DNA of 64,000 nt from Bosea sp. (in: a-proteobacteria) (GTDB taxonomy: Bacteria > Pseudomonadota > Alphaproteobacteria > Rhizobiales > Beijerinckiaceae). Location: NCBI GenBank assembly GCA_023910605.1, contig JAAVVV010000001.1, forward strand, positions 1,292,698 to 1,356,697, in the 5' to 3' direction. Within the stretch, counting starts at the first letter, position 1, and each line of letters begins with the position of its first letter. This document shows positions 1-8,352 of this stretch, one piece after another. The notes beneath the pieces were generated by a model that was not told the origin of the DNA, searched no databases, and saw only the letters and a list, made by a program, of their open reading frames with translations. A program made the position numbers and the translations under genes.

Positions 1-252
1 GAGAAGCTGCTTGAGGGTCCTGAACCGATCATTGCAAGCGTCATCGCCCGCCAGCGCGCCGCAAACCGGGGTCTTGACCGGCGGGCACCGTTTCACGGCA
101 GCAAGCCGTTCGGCAATGCCCATCCGCCGTGCAGCGGCAGCCAGAAGCATCACGCCCCCGTCCGATGACAGCCGACCGCCGTCAAGAGCGGCTGTGATTT
201 TCCTGCCTCCCACGGCTGGAAAAGTGAAGGGAAGTCCCGTAACGTCAGTCAT
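1..252 (-). pseudogene. IS1380-family transposase, N-terminal fragment (runs off window)
   Basis: Reading the minus strand from an ATG at 252 gives a protein starting MTDVTGLPFTFPAVGG and continuing with AALDGGRLSSDGGVMLL and RRMGIAERLAA. This is the typical N-terminus of IS1380-family DDE transposases. After about residue 52 the translation (KRCPPVKTPVCGALAG) no longer resembles the family, so a frameshift near 90-100 is likely, although the frame stays open to the window edge. The C-terminus lies outside the window. The 96 bp between this start and the IS30 end at 349 probably hold the IS1380 terminal sequence. Family call is from motif recognition only. Confidence 0.55.
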
Positions 253-348
253 GGCGGGTGTGGCTTGCGGAGATGGCGTGGCCCGGATCGGTGTAAACAG
301 CCAAATCCTACACGATATCATACCTTTACGCTACATCCACCAACCCAG

Positions 349-1423
349 GGCGGTCTCAAATCTGAAGTGCATCACCGAGTTTCGATAGCTCAATCATAAA
401 GACTTCCTCGGGTGTTTGGAAGCCGAGGACGGCGCGCGGTCTGGTGTTGAGGCTGTGGGCGATCCTGTCGAGATCGCGCTGGCTGTAGATCGACAGGTCG
501 ATGCCCTTGGGCAGGTACTGCCGGACGAGGCCATTGAGGTTCTCGCTGGACGGCCTCTGCCAGGGGCTGTGCGGATTGCAGAAGTAGACCGGCATGCCAA
601 GGCGGCTGGTCAGTTCCTTGTGGCGGGCCATCTCCTTGCCCTGATCATAGGCGAGGCTGCGGCGCATCAATTTTGGCACCTTGGCAAAGGCTTTGGTGAA
701 CCCGTCCAGTGCCGCCTGCGCCCCGCAATCCTTCATCCTGGCGATCAGGGTGTAGCGGCTCTTGCGCTCGACCAGCGTGCCGATGGCGCTGGCATTTCCT
801 GCGCCCTTGACGAAGTCGCCCTCCCAGTCGCCCGGAATGAGCCGATTGAGCGCATCTTCAGGCCGTTCGTGGATCGAAACCATGTCCGGCAGACGCCCCT
901 GCCGGTTTGTCCCCCGCCCGCGTGCGCCGCGCGTCTTGTGGGCCTGGCGCAGACAACCGATCAGATCCTTGCGCAGCTCTCCGCGCGGGATCACGTAGAT
1001 CGCCCGGTAGATCGTCTCGTGGCTGACAACGGGCAAGGAAGGACCGTTCGCATCAGGATCGCTCATGGCCTTCAGCTTGCCGGAAATCTGCTGCGGTGAC
1101 CATGCAAGGCGCAAGTGCTTCAGCACATACTCGCGCAGCATCGTCCCCTCGCGCAGCTTGACCAGTCCCCGCCGCCGTCTGGCCCGGCAAGAAGAGGCTG
1201 CCGAGGAAGCGTCATATCCTTGCGCCGTGCCAGAACTGCGTTTGATCTCGCGCGATATGGTCGGTCCAGAGCGCCCCAGATGCCCGGCTATCCAGGACAG
1301 CTCCGACCTTCATTCAGATGCCGATGAATGAAATTGCGTTCCTCACCGCTGAGGTGATTGTAAACTTGGCCCATCAATCACCCGATAATCCGTCAGGTGA
1401 TGCACTTCAAATGTGAGACGGCC
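349..1423 (-). mobile_element. IS30-family insertion sequence, complete ends
   Basis: Bounded by 27-bp imperfect inverted repeats at 349-375 and 1397-1423 (24 of 27 match; shared core TGAAGTGCATCAC next to GTCTCA). The element is 1075 bp, the right size for IS30. The two bases AG occur immediately outside both ends, compatible with a 2-bp target duplication, though two bases is weak support. The transposase inside is frameshifted. A second, truncated copy in the same orientation lies at 8478-8723, so the CRISPR-Cas locus sits between direct IS30 repeats. Confidence 0.85.
356..1374 (-). pseudogene. IS30-family transposase, one frameshift
   Basis: The first segment starts at the ATG at 1374 (MGQVYNHLSGEER..HRHLNEG), the expected IS30 N-terminus. 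Near position 1308 the frame breaks into a stop. The rest continues in another frame with SELSWIAGHLGRSGPTISRE (the helix-turn-helix), then an intact catalytic half from 1141 to 356. That half carries the integrase-like core with PGDWEGDFVKG, YDQGKEMARHKELT and a C-terminal [19 protein letters not shown] single missing base restores the frame. The element is therefore probably immobile unless the downstream part is expressed by programmed frameshifting, for which I see no slippery run. Confidence 0.8.
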
Positions 1424-1425
1424 AG

Positions 1426-1578
1426 GTAAAAAAATCTACGAACAATGAGAGTGACGTTTTTGACCTTACGAAACTCGAACAAATGAAGTTGCAACTTGGT
1501 TACCGCTACGCCGCCTTCATTCGCCTGTCGACAGGACAGAAAGCCGACATCGCCAATGTCCAAGTGACTTGGGTTTAA
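1426..1578 (+). pseudogene. Orphan C-terminal coding remnant next to IS30
   Basis: An open frame with no start runs from the IS30 right end to a TAA at 1576-1578 and encodes about 50 residues, including FDLTKLEQMKLQLGYRYAAF and QKADIANVQVTWV. The composition (charged, amphipathic) looks like real coding sequence and base use is AT-richer than the flanks. It may be the tail of a gene cut by the IS30 insertion. I do not recognise the family. The remaining bases to 1725 hold no feature I can support. Confidence 0.3.
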
Positions 1579-1725
1579 TACACGCCGTAGATCCCACTCG
1601 ACTAGTGTGAGCAATCAACGGACCCAAGTGGATTTTGCCCCTCCTTCAAATTGCTGCCGTAGGAAAACAAAGCACCGACATTCGTGCAACATTTAGAAGT
1701 CTTGGGGGTCTGCTAGCCAAGCACC

Positions 1726-2046
1726 TTACTCGTCTTGCAAAAGCCTAGAGCATTCCGCAACAACATACTCCGGCACGCTTTCAAACTTATGAGGATTGAG
1801 CTGCATGACATACTCATTTTCGATGTGGTACGACTCATTAATGAATTTTGAAATGATGTCGTCCTGATGTGCACCTTTGATAATTCTAAAGAGTTGAATT
1901 TTTTCGTATCCAACATCAGTTCCAAGGAACTTCGCTTTCATCACTCCATCGTCGTTAATTTCCTGTACTAGTGTGTTATAATCAAAGGACGGCATCAATT
2001 TTTTGATTGAGGTCTCTGCATTACGGTGACATGATATCAATTGCAT
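1726..2046 (-). CDS. Hypothetical protein, AT-rich, probably 5'-truncated
   Basis: 106 codons, no family recognised. The product (YNTLVQEINDDGVMKAKFLG, then IENEYVMQLNPHKFESVPEY) looks like a small soluble cytoplasmic protein. Codon use is far AT-richer than neighbouring genes, suggesting acquired DNA. Its first eight codons (MQLISCHRN) are encoded entirely by the 27-bp inverted repeat that borders the adjacent Y1 transposase, and no ribosome binding site precedes the ATG. The original 5' end was probably replaced when the transposase unit arrived, so the current start may be accidental. Confidence 0.4.
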   Translation of the reverse strand: MQLISCHRNAETSIKKLMPSFDYNTLVQEINDDGVMKAKFLGTDVGYEKIQLFRIIKGAHQDDIISKFINESYHIENEYVMQLNPHKFESVPEYVVAECSRLLQDE

Positions 2047-2781
2047 TAATCACGCCTCACCCGCCTTTGGCTTCGGACCGCGCTTTTCCGGCGTGAGCTT
2101 GCGGCCGAGGCGCTGCTCCAAGGCCTCGAGGAAGTCCGCCGAGCCCATGGGGCGGCCGATCACGCCCTTCATCTCGAAGCCCGCCAGCGCCAGTTCTTCC
2201 TGCCGCGAGGGTTTGATAAGGTCGGCAAACCCCGAACCGGTGCGCTCCAGCACAGCGTTGACCTGCACCAGACCGTCATCGCGTCCTGCCAGATGCGCCG
2301 GCACGCTGCTCCAGCGCCAATCTTGCGCGCGCTTTGCCAGCTTCGCCTTGACCGGATTGAGCGCGAGATAGCGCACCGCCGCCAGAAGATACGCATCATC
2401 CATCGCGACCGATGAAAAGCGCCCCTGGAACAGATGCCCTGTTACCCGCGCGCGGGCGTTGAAGAAGGCGGCATAGCGCCGGTGCGCCTCCCCCACCGCG
2501 CGGGCCAGCCCGTCCTCGCTCATGGGCACCAGCACGAGGTGAATGTGGTTCGGCATCAGGCAATAGGCCCAGCACGCCACATCATGCGCGGCACAGCGCT
2601 CGGCCATCAGGTCCATGTACAGCTGATAATCCTCCGGCCCCGCGAACACCGCCATCCGGCGGTTGCCACGCTGCGTGACATGATGCGGAAGACCGGGGAC
2701 TGTGATGCGGGACTGGCGCGACATGAACGGGAGCTTAACTCGATTGCCGAGCGCATGCAATTGATATCATGTCACCGTAAT
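2020..2781 (-). mobile_element. Y1-transposase unit with perfect 27-bp terminal inverted repeats
   Basis: Positions 2020-2046 and 2755-2781 are exact reverse complements over 27 bp (core TTGATATCATGTCACCGTAA on the right copy). They enclose only the Y1 transposase gene: the left copy starts 3 bp beyond its stop codon and the right copy ends 57 bp upstream of its ATG. The right copy lies 14 bp from the first CRISPR repeat at 2796. Y1/HUH transposases normally act on subterminal hairpins and do not need long perfect terminal repeats. The unit may therefore be a mobile cassette or the product of an inverted duplication of leader DNA. Confidence 0.6.
2050..2724 (-). CDS. REP-associated tyrosine (Y1/HUH) transposase, RAYT-like
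   Basis: 224 residues from the ATG at 2724. The N-terminus MSRQSRITVPGLPHHVTQRGN is characteristic of TnpA_REP proteins. The metal-binding HUH motif is in CLMPNHIHLVLVP and the catalytic tyrosine region is RYLALNPVKAKLAK; GHLFQGRFSSVAMDDAYL is another family signature. The C-terminus is basic (KRGPKPKAGEA). These enzymes nick and rejoin single-stranded DNA at short palindromes and are usually domesticated single-copy genes. An in-frame upstream ATG at 2760 lies inside the inverted repeat and is less likely. All catalytic motifs look intact, so the enzyme may be active. Confidence 0.9.
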   Translation of the reverse strand: MSRQSRITVPGLPHHVTQRGNRRMAVFAGPEDYQLYMDLMAERCAAHDVACWAYCLMPNHIHLVLVPMSEDGLARAVGEAHRRYAAFFNARARVTGHLFQGRFSSVAMDDAYLLAAVRYLALNPVKAKLAKRAQDWRWSSVPAHLAGRDDGLVQVNAVLERTGSGFADLIKPSRQEELALAGFEMKGVIGRPMGSADFLEALEQRLGRKLTPEKRGPKPKAGEA

Positions 2782-2795
2782 TGCCGCATGGACGA

Positions 2796-3824
2796 GCTGC
2801 GGATTGCAGCCCTTTCTCGTTCTGCTAAAACATATAATGGGGATTCCCATGGTGACGACCACGCTGCGGATTGCAGCCCTTTCTCGTTCTGCTAAAACCC
2901 TCGCCCTCCGTGGCAATAGACGGAAGCGGCTGCGGATTGCAGCCCTTTCTCGTTCTGCTAAAACAGTCATCGGCCAGCAGGGCGAAGTACGTATGCTGCG
3001 GATTGCAGCCCTTTCTCGTTCTGCTAAAACGGCCGGGTGCTGTTACACCCGGCCTTACCTGCTGCGGATTGCAGCCCTTTCTCGTTCTGCTAAAACACAC
3101 ATGCGTTGCGCAATCCGATATCGTTTGGCTGCGGATTGCAGCCCTTTCTCGTTCTGCTAAAACCGCCTTGAGCGGGCTTGTAGTGCTGCCCCCGCTGCGG
3201 ATTGCAGCCCTTTCTCGTTCTGCTAAAACACAGTCGGATAGTCTTGCCGGTCCCTGCGTGCTGCGGATTGCAGCCCTTTCTCGTTCTGCTAAAACTTACG
3301 GGCGTTCTTATGATGCAAGCGCCTGCTGCGGATTGCAGCCCTTTCTCGTTCTGCTAAAACGACCAGTCGGGCAATGCGCGCGATGCCGCACGCTGCGGAT
3401 TGCAGCCCTTTCTCGTTCTGCTAAAACGCCGCGCATCTCTAAAACCCAGCCGCAAGCGCTGCGGATTGCAGCCCTTTCTCGTTCTGCTAAAACAAATGGG
3501 AAAGCGTGCTCATTGGTCCCGATGCTGCGGATTGCAGCCCTTTCTCGTTCTGCTAAAACCCCCGATGCCGGGGTTCACGAACACATACTGCTGCGGATTG
3601 CAGCCCTTTCTCGTTCTGCTAAAACCATCCCGACCGCGATGTGCGCCAAGTTCAAGCTGCGGATTGCAGCCCTTTCTCGTTCTGCTAAAACTGTTGGCAG
3701 CGTCGCCAGCCCCGGTTACAAGCTGCGGATTGCAGCCCTTTCTCGTTCTGCTAAAACCGACGCACGATTGCAAGGGGCTGCGCTTTGAGCTGCGGATTGC
3801 AGCCCTTTCTCGTTCTGCTAAAAC
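2796..3824 (+). CRISPR. Type II-C CRISPR array, 16 repeats and 15 spacers
   Basis: Sixteen identical 36-bp repeats begin at 2796, 2863, 2929, 2995, 3061, 3128, 3194, 3260, 3325, 3392, 3458, 3524, 3590, 3656, 3722 and 3789. Each starts GCTGCGGATTGCAGCC and ends TTCTGCTAAAAC. Spacers are 29-31 bp. No repeat is degenerate, so the old end cannot be told from the repeats. The orientation is set by the tracrRNA at 8353, whose anti-repeat pairs with the plus-strand repeat, so crRNAs are read left to right, opposite to the cas genes. Each repeat ends in TGCTAAAAC, resembling an extended -10 box as in Neisseria II-C arrays, so spacers may be individually transcribed. No spacer obviously matches this window. 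Confidence 0.97.
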
Positions 3825-3825
3825 C

Positions 3826-3867
3826 GCCCTCGCGTAACCCTCTGGGAACGCGAGGGCTTTTCGCTTT
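3826..3867 (+). terminator. Rho-independent terminator for the crRNA array
   Basis: A 9-bp GC stem (GCCCTCGCG at 3826-3834 with CGCGAGGGC at 3849-3857) is followed on the plus strand by TTTTCGCTTT. It starts two bases after the last repeat and faces the cas2 stop codon. It therefore ends rightward crRNA transcription before it runs antisense into cas2-cas1-cas9, and the same stem may also slow leftward cas read-through. Confidence 0.75.
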
Positions 3868-3873
3868 CTTGGC

Positions 3874-4236
3874 TCAGAAAAGCTGAAGCTGCGAGGGGCC
3901 AAATGCAGGCTTGTCCCGTTTTTTCCCAACATACACTTTGATGCGGCCGAACTGGTTGTCCGTGATCGTGAGGAATCGTACTTCCCCCTTTTCGGGCACT
4001 TTTTCCACCATGCGCGTGGCGTGCATCTCGGCATTGTCGATGGACGCGCAGTGCCGAATATAGACGGAAAACTGCAACATGGTGAAGCCATCTTCCAAAA
4101 GGTCCTTGCGGAAGCGGGCATAAGCACGGCGTGCGGCCTTGGTGTCCACCGGCAGATCGAACATGGCGATCACCCACATGCTGCGCCACCCCCAGGGCTG
4201 GATGGGATAGGCCGGCGGAGCTTCAGCCCGCGCCAT
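3874..4236 (-). CDS. cas2: CRISPR-associated endonuclease Cas2 (type II-C)
   Basis: 120 residues, normal for the type II Cas2 family. The ferredoxin-like core begins at about residue 20 with MWVIAMFDLPVDT, containing the conserved acidic residue after FDL, followed by ARFRKDLLEDGFTMLQFSVY. The family tail VRFLTITDNQFGRIKVY precedes a C-terminal GPSQLQLF. The 19-residue N-terminal extension is seen in other II-C Cas2 proteins, so I keep the upstream start. Cas2 forms the structural core of the Cas1-Cas2 integrase that inserts new spacers. It overlaps cas1 by 14 bp and is the last gene of the operon, 50 bp from the array. Confidence 0.95.
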   Translation of the reverse strand: MARAEAPPAYPIQPWGWRSMWVIAMFDLPVDTKAARRAYARFRKDLLEDGFTMLQFSVYIRHCASIDNAEMHATRMVEKVPEKGEVRFLTITDNQFGRIKVYVGKKRDKPAFGPSQLQLF

Positions 4237-5155
4237 CGTCGAGCAAGTCAGGCGTCAGCGGCAGGCTTTCGGGCAGGATGAGCGAGCCGCGATCATTCCG
4301 CAGCAATGCCTTGGCAAGGCTGGCGGCAGATTGTTCGATTCCCAGCAGCAGCGGCCAGCGCTTGCCGCCCACGGCTAACGTTTCGTTCAAGATGGCGAGC
4401 AGGGCTGCACGGGTCGCCCGGTCGTCCAGACTTTTAGGCCTATCTGCATCCGCCATGATCCTGTGCACCTTCCAGTCCACGACTGGCCGCCACGGCTCCA
4501 TCAGATCATCGGCAAGACAGAAGGGATTGGAGCGGTTGCGGTGCCACACGCCAAGCGAGGGGATGAGACCGGATGCTACCAGCGCGCGGGCAAAGGCGGC
4601 GCGGACGATGGAATAGCCATAATTCAACAGCGAATTGGCGTCATCGGCGCTGCGATCGCGGCGGAACTCCCTGCCGAACAACTTTGGCCAGTAGCGCTGC
4701 GCCCCCTGAGCCTCCAGATTGTCCGGGTCGCCCGAGCGCACGCGGCCGGCAAGCGCGGCAAGCCCGGCATCCTGTCCCGTCACCTCAGAGAGCAGGCGAC
4801 CCTGCTGGCGCAGTTTGGCTGAGATAATCGCCTGCCACAGTCGCTTGCGCAGCGGAGCGCCGGCCTCCACTTGCGCCCAATGCCGCTCAGTGAGCGCATG
4901 GTGCCCGTCTATTGGCAGCATCATACCTGCTGGCAGGTGATCGCGGCCCGAAACGATGACGGTGGCCCCGGCCGTCAAGCATTCGATAAACACCGCCTGA
5001 GTGTAGCTGGCGCGACCATCGTCGATCACCAGCACGCCCAGGTCCTCAATCGGCACGGTTGCCTTCGGCAGCTCTGGCCGCTCTATCACCAATTGCCGGT
5101 TCGCGACCGACAGGCGCGTACCGGGAGTAGCGATCTCGATCGTCTTGCGAAGCAT
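4223..5155 (-). CDS. cas1: CRISPR-associated integrase Cas1 (type II-C)
   Basis: 310 residues starting MLRKTIEIATPGTRLSVANR; the ATG overlaps the cas9 stop as TGATG, fixing the start. Metal-binding residues are visible: the Glu in EAQGAQRYWPKLFG (about 155), the His in LGVWHRNRSNPF (about 215) and acidic residues in CLADDLMEPWRPVVD. It integrates protospacers at the leader-repeat junction together with Cas2. Translation is coupled to cas9 and cas2. No cas4 or csn2 is present, which supports subtype II-C. Confidence 0.97.
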   Translation of the reverse strand: MLRKTIEIATPGTRLSVANRQLVIERPELPKATVPIEDLGVLVIDDGRASYTQAVFIECLTAGATVIVSGRDHLPAGMMLPIDGHHALTERHWAQVEAGAPLRKRLWQAIISAKLRQQGRLLSEVTGQDAGLAALAGRVRSGDPDNLEAQGAQRYWPKLFGREFRRDRSADDANSLLNYGYSIVRAAFARALVASGLIPSLGVWHRNRSNPFCLADDLMEPWRPVVDWKVHRIMADADRPKSLDDRATRAALLAILNETLAVGGKRWPLLLGIEQSAASLAKALLRNDRGSLILPESLPLTPDLLDDGAG

Positions 5156-8100
5156 CAGTCGTTCGCCGGGCGGATACGGCCGATTGGGTCGACCGCCACC
5201 TTTCGTCCACCAGATTTCAGGATTGACGTTGCTGTGGGACGAAAAACCGTGTCTCCAGTCGCATCCTCTGCACGCCAGAGCACGATCGGCCCGGCGGACC
5301 AGGCGCTCTGGACGATCCACAAGCCCTGGAGCTTGCCATCAGGAAATAAAACGGTGTCACCTTGCGCCAGTGACATCACTATCGGCGCGCCGTCCAGTTC
5401 CTTCCGGATCACCGGCTGATGCCGTCTCAGCCGTTCGGCAGCCTCGAACAAACTCACGATCTCGGTCTCCACCCGGCCGTCGGGATGACGGTACACAGCC
5501 ATATGATGATTGTTGCCAAGATCGGCATAGCCATTCTTCAAGGGTGCCATAAGCCTTTGTTGTTGCTTTGCGCGGATGCGCACCTTGCGGATCGGCGCGC
5601 CGCCGTCGGACACGGTGGGGTAGCCGTTGACGAACGCCTTCTTCGGGTCGCCGCCGTGCTCTTCCACCCATGCGCGCACGCAATCACGAACTTGGGGGTC
5701 TGGCCACGCGCCATCATCGGCCAGCAACGATTTGGTGAGCGCCTCAACTGGCTTGCGGGTGACGAACCAGCGATAGGCTATTCCAGTGCTGCCTTCGGCC
5801 GGGCCGGCGTAGCCGTAGGTCGTATCTTTGTGCAGCGGGCCGGACACCTTGCGGCGCACACGGTGAGAAACCACAATATCGGCAACCTTCCGTTCCGCCT
5901 GAGTCCTCACGTCCGGAAATGGTGGGTCCAGCGCCGGTTCGGGTTGCGGCATTGCAGCATCGCGCGCCTGGAACCAGCGGGACAAGCGCTGGGTGTAACC
6001 GGGATGCGCCAGCGCCACGATCAGCGCATCAAGTGCGTGGTGGCGATGATCGACCCGGGTTTTCTTGCCGCTATCGTGCAAAATGTTGTTTAGTCCCCAG
6101 TTATGCCGCAGCCGCGACGTGACCCGGCCTGAAAGGGTCGCTACGCGCACTTCGCCCGCATGGCCCAGATCAGGGAACAGCATCTTCAGGAAGCCTACTG
6201 CCTGGCGCGCGGCATAGCCGGTATCGGTCAACTGGCGGTCGGCAAAATCAGTCGGGATTTCGGTTGCCGCGAATCGACGGACCTTGATCGCCACACGCCC
6301 CGGCGGTCCCGCAAAGCCACGAACACGCTGGAGCGTGGCCTCCCACCCTGAGGTGTCGTGCTCGAACGCCTCGAAAGGCGTGCGGTTGGACTTACGCAGA
6401 TTGAAGTCGCGGTGACAAAGTGTCTTGTTGGCAAAGCTGTCGTCCAGGGATCGCCAGCGTGGCCAGATATGCTCTACCTGAAACTCGCCATGATGAAACA
6501 GGGCGGCAAAGTCGATCATGCGCCCCGTGTAAGGGCATTGGCGATTGCACTCGTCCCACAGAAGCCATTTTTCAATGTCGTCACGGGAAGGCTGTGAAAT
6601 GCCACCCTTCTGCAATTCTTCGGCTGCCTTCTTGCGTTGCTTCTCGCGGTCACGGTTGCGCTTCAGTTCCTCGGCGCGTTCGCGGGCGGACTTGCCCACA
6701 TCGCGCGCCACCTCCACCCTGATGCGGTCCGGTCGACCGTGAACGGCGATAAGGTTGTTGACGACCTTGCGCAGTTCGTTCTGCACGCGCAGCACCGTCG
6801 GGTTGCGCACGGATTTCTGCCGGTCGATTTCTTCTTGGGAACCGTGCGGCCTTTTTTTCGGGTCACCGGGCGTCGGCAAGCGATCGACCCAACTGCCCGT
6901 AGGCTGGGCGCGAGCGGGAAACGTGCTGATGCGCCAGCCTTCTTCCTCAGGGCCGGCCAAAAGGGCGCCGAAGATCACCCCTTGTTGCAGGCGCGGCAGG
7001 AATTTCCAAAGGGCGTCTTCCGAAAATGGCTCCCACCCCGGCGCGAAAGTCAGCCGAGCAAGTTGATCCGCCTGTTCGTCGCTCAGAGCAAAGTCTGCCT
7101 TGAGACGTTCGCGCGCTGCGCCGCGTGCCTGCCGACGTTCCGCCTCGCGCCGGATGACGATGCGACCGCCTATCTGACCGTAATCGGCACCGTAGAGACG
7201 GTCATGGATTTCCCGGCGCATCTGCTCGCGCAGGGTCGGATCAGCCTTCCACCGCTCGCCCACGGTCGAAGCTAGCCGGTTTTCAAGCCGGTTGCCAATC
7301 AGCCCCTTTTCGCCGCCGCGTTCCAGATTGAACGTCGGCTTCTCCGGCAAATCATGCTTTCGCCAGTAAAGCTTGAGATGCCGGCGAATGCCGCCCCAAC
7401 TCACACTGTCCTGGGTTCGCAGCAAGGCAAGAACCGCGGTACGCTCTTGCTCGTCCAGCGGGCGGGCGTTACCTTCCTCGATGCGCAGATTGTTGAGCTT
7501 TTCCAGCATGCGCTTTTCCTGCGCCGCCCAGGAGGCGGAGGCGGCAAGCTCCGCACCGGGCATAAAGCGGCACGCGCCAAGCGTCGCTTTCCGCCAGAAC
7601 ACCGGCTTCTGGTCGAAGATCACCTGCTCAAGCGCCGCAATGAAATCCACGTCGCGCAGCTTCGCGTGGTGCGGACTTTGAGCCCCCACGATGGCGCGGA
7701 ACTCAACGGCGACATCTTCCCGCGCAAAATGGTGGCCGCGCCGGCGCTCTACACGTTCTGGAATCTCGGCGATAAAGGCGCCGAGCGTTCGGCCGGAGGC
7801 TTTCAGAGAGTTGCGGTCCTTCTCGCGTTGGGATGCCGCCTTCTGTTCGTCCGCACTCGGCGCGTCAGCCGCCTCGTCATAATCAGCACCCGTATCCTCA
7901 AGGTCGCGCCCACGAAAGTGCCGTTTCTGCGCCAAGTGATACAATGCGCGACCCAGTTCGGTGGCGCTTAGCACTTCAACTGTTGCTTTCGTTCGCAATT
8001 GCCATGGGTCGAGCGCCATGGCCTCCGCCCATCTCGAACCCGTCGCCTTGTTGAATTCGGGCAGCAGGCCCGCCGCGCTTAGGAATTGGTTGAGATCGCG

Positions 8101-8316
8101 TCGCCTTGAGCGGCGGCGACGCAGCTGGCGACGCATCATGCGCCTTTTCCTGCGTTCCTGATTCAATGGTATGCCGTCAGGGTCGCGCGCTTCCGGAAAG
8201 ATGCGAACTCCCAAATGGACAACGTCACCAGTTCCGGCATTGCTGTCGATCCTGACGACAGCCGACCCGATCGACGTTGTACCGATGTCGAAACCGAATA
8301 CGAGCTCTGATGCCAT
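5155..8316 (-). CDS. cas9: CRISPR-associated endonuclease Cas9, compact II-C type
   Basis: RNA-guided DNA endonuclease of 1053 residues. The start MASELVFGFDIGTTSIG at 8316 is preceded by GGGAGG; an upstream in-frame ATG at 8346 has no such site. RuvC-I Asp10 lies in FGFDIGTTSIG. The arginine-rich bridge helix spans about 55-80 (RRKRRMMRRQLRRRRSRRRD). RuvC-II Glu535 is in RIRVEVARD. The HNH domain is at about 580-650, with CNRQCPYTG and His616 in QVEHIWPR, and NKTLCHRDFNLRKSNRTP completing the motif. RuvC-III is DHRHHALDALIVALA (756-770). The PAM-interacting C-terminus follows. All catalytic residues appear intact, so the nuclease should be active. It is the first gene of cas9-cas1-cas2, transcribed away from the divergent tracrRNA. 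Confidence 0.98.
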   Translation of the reverse strand: MASELVFGFDIGTTSIGSAVVRIDSNAGTGDVVHLGVRIFPEARDPDGIPLNQERRKRRMMRRQLRRRRSRRRDLNQFLSAAGLLPEFNKATGSRWAEAMALDPWQLRTKATVEVLSATELGRALYHLAQKRHFRGRDLEDTGADYDEAADAPSADEQKAASQREKDRNSLKASGRTLGAFIAEIPERVERRRGHHFAREDVAVEFRAIVGAQSPHHAKLRDVDFIAALEQVIFDQKPVFWRKATLGACRFMPGAELAASASWAAQEKRMLEKLNNLRIEEGNARPLDEQERTAVLALLRTQDSVSWGGIRRHLKLYWRKHDLPEKPTFNLERGGEKGLIGNRLENRLASTVGERWKADPTLREQMRREIHDRLYGADYGQIGGRIVIRREAERRQARGAARERLKADFALSDEQADQLARLTFAPGWEPFSEDALWKFLPRLQQGVIFGALLAGPEEEGWRISTFPARAQPTGSWVDRLPTPGDPKKRPHGSQEEIDRQKSVRNPTVLRVQNELRKVVNNLIAVHGRPDRIRVEVARDVGKSARERAEELKRNRDREKQRKKAAEELQKGGISQPSRDDIEKWLLWDECNRQCPYTGRMIDFAALFHHGEFQVEHIWPRWRSLDDSFANKTLCHRDFNLRKSNRTPFEAFEHDTSGWEATLQRVRGFAGPPGRVAIKVRRFAATEIPTDFADRQLTDTGYAARQAVGFLKMLFPDLGHAGEVRVATLSGRVTSRLRHNWGLNNILHDSGKKTRVDHRHHALDALIVALAHPGYTQRLSRWFQARDAAMPQPEPALDPPFPDVRTQAERKVADIVVSHRVRRKVSGPLHKDTTYGYAGPAEGSTGIAYRWFVTRKPVEALTKSLLADDGAWPDPQVRDCVRAWVEEHGGDPKKAFVNGYPTVSDGGAPIRKVRIRAKQQQRLMAPLKNGYADLGNNHHMAVYRHPDGRVETEIVSLFEAAERLRRHQPVIRKELDGAPIVMSLAQGDTVLFPDGKLQGLWIVQSAWSAGPIVLWRAEDATGDTVFRPTATSILKSGGRKVAVDPIGRIRPAND

Positions 8317-8318
8317 AC

Positions 8319-8346
8319 TTGACCTCCCGGCGGATAATGCTAGCAT
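8319..8346 (+). promoter_or_regulatory. tracrRNA promoter, sharing a palindromic -10 with cas9
   Basis: On the plus strand, TTGACC (8319-8324), a 16-bp spacer and TAGCAT (8341-8346) with an upstream TG form a good sigma-70 promoter that would start RNA near 8353, exactly where the anti-repeat begins. The -10 is inside the perfect palindrome ATGCTAGCAT (8337-8346), so the minus strand reads the same extended -10 (TGCTAGCAT) toward cas9. The -35 box abuts the cas9 start codon and overlaps the region of its ribosome binding site. Confidence 0.6.
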
Positions 8347-8352
8347 GAAATC

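Noticed and set aside
416..1099. 227-codon plus-strand frame antisense to the IS30 transposase
   Set aside because: Shadow of the GC-rich transposase frame; no family likeness and no ribosome binding site.
2804..3837. Long open frames of up to 305 codons across the CRISPR array on both strands (repeating RIAALSRSAKT or FSRTRKGCNPQ)
   Set aside because: They are translations of the 36-bp repeat and spacers; unit length of 66 bp keeps the frame open. No coding function.
5419..7971. Several plus-strand frames of 200 or more codons inside cas9
   Set aside because: Antisense shadows of a confidently identified gene in GC-rich DNA.
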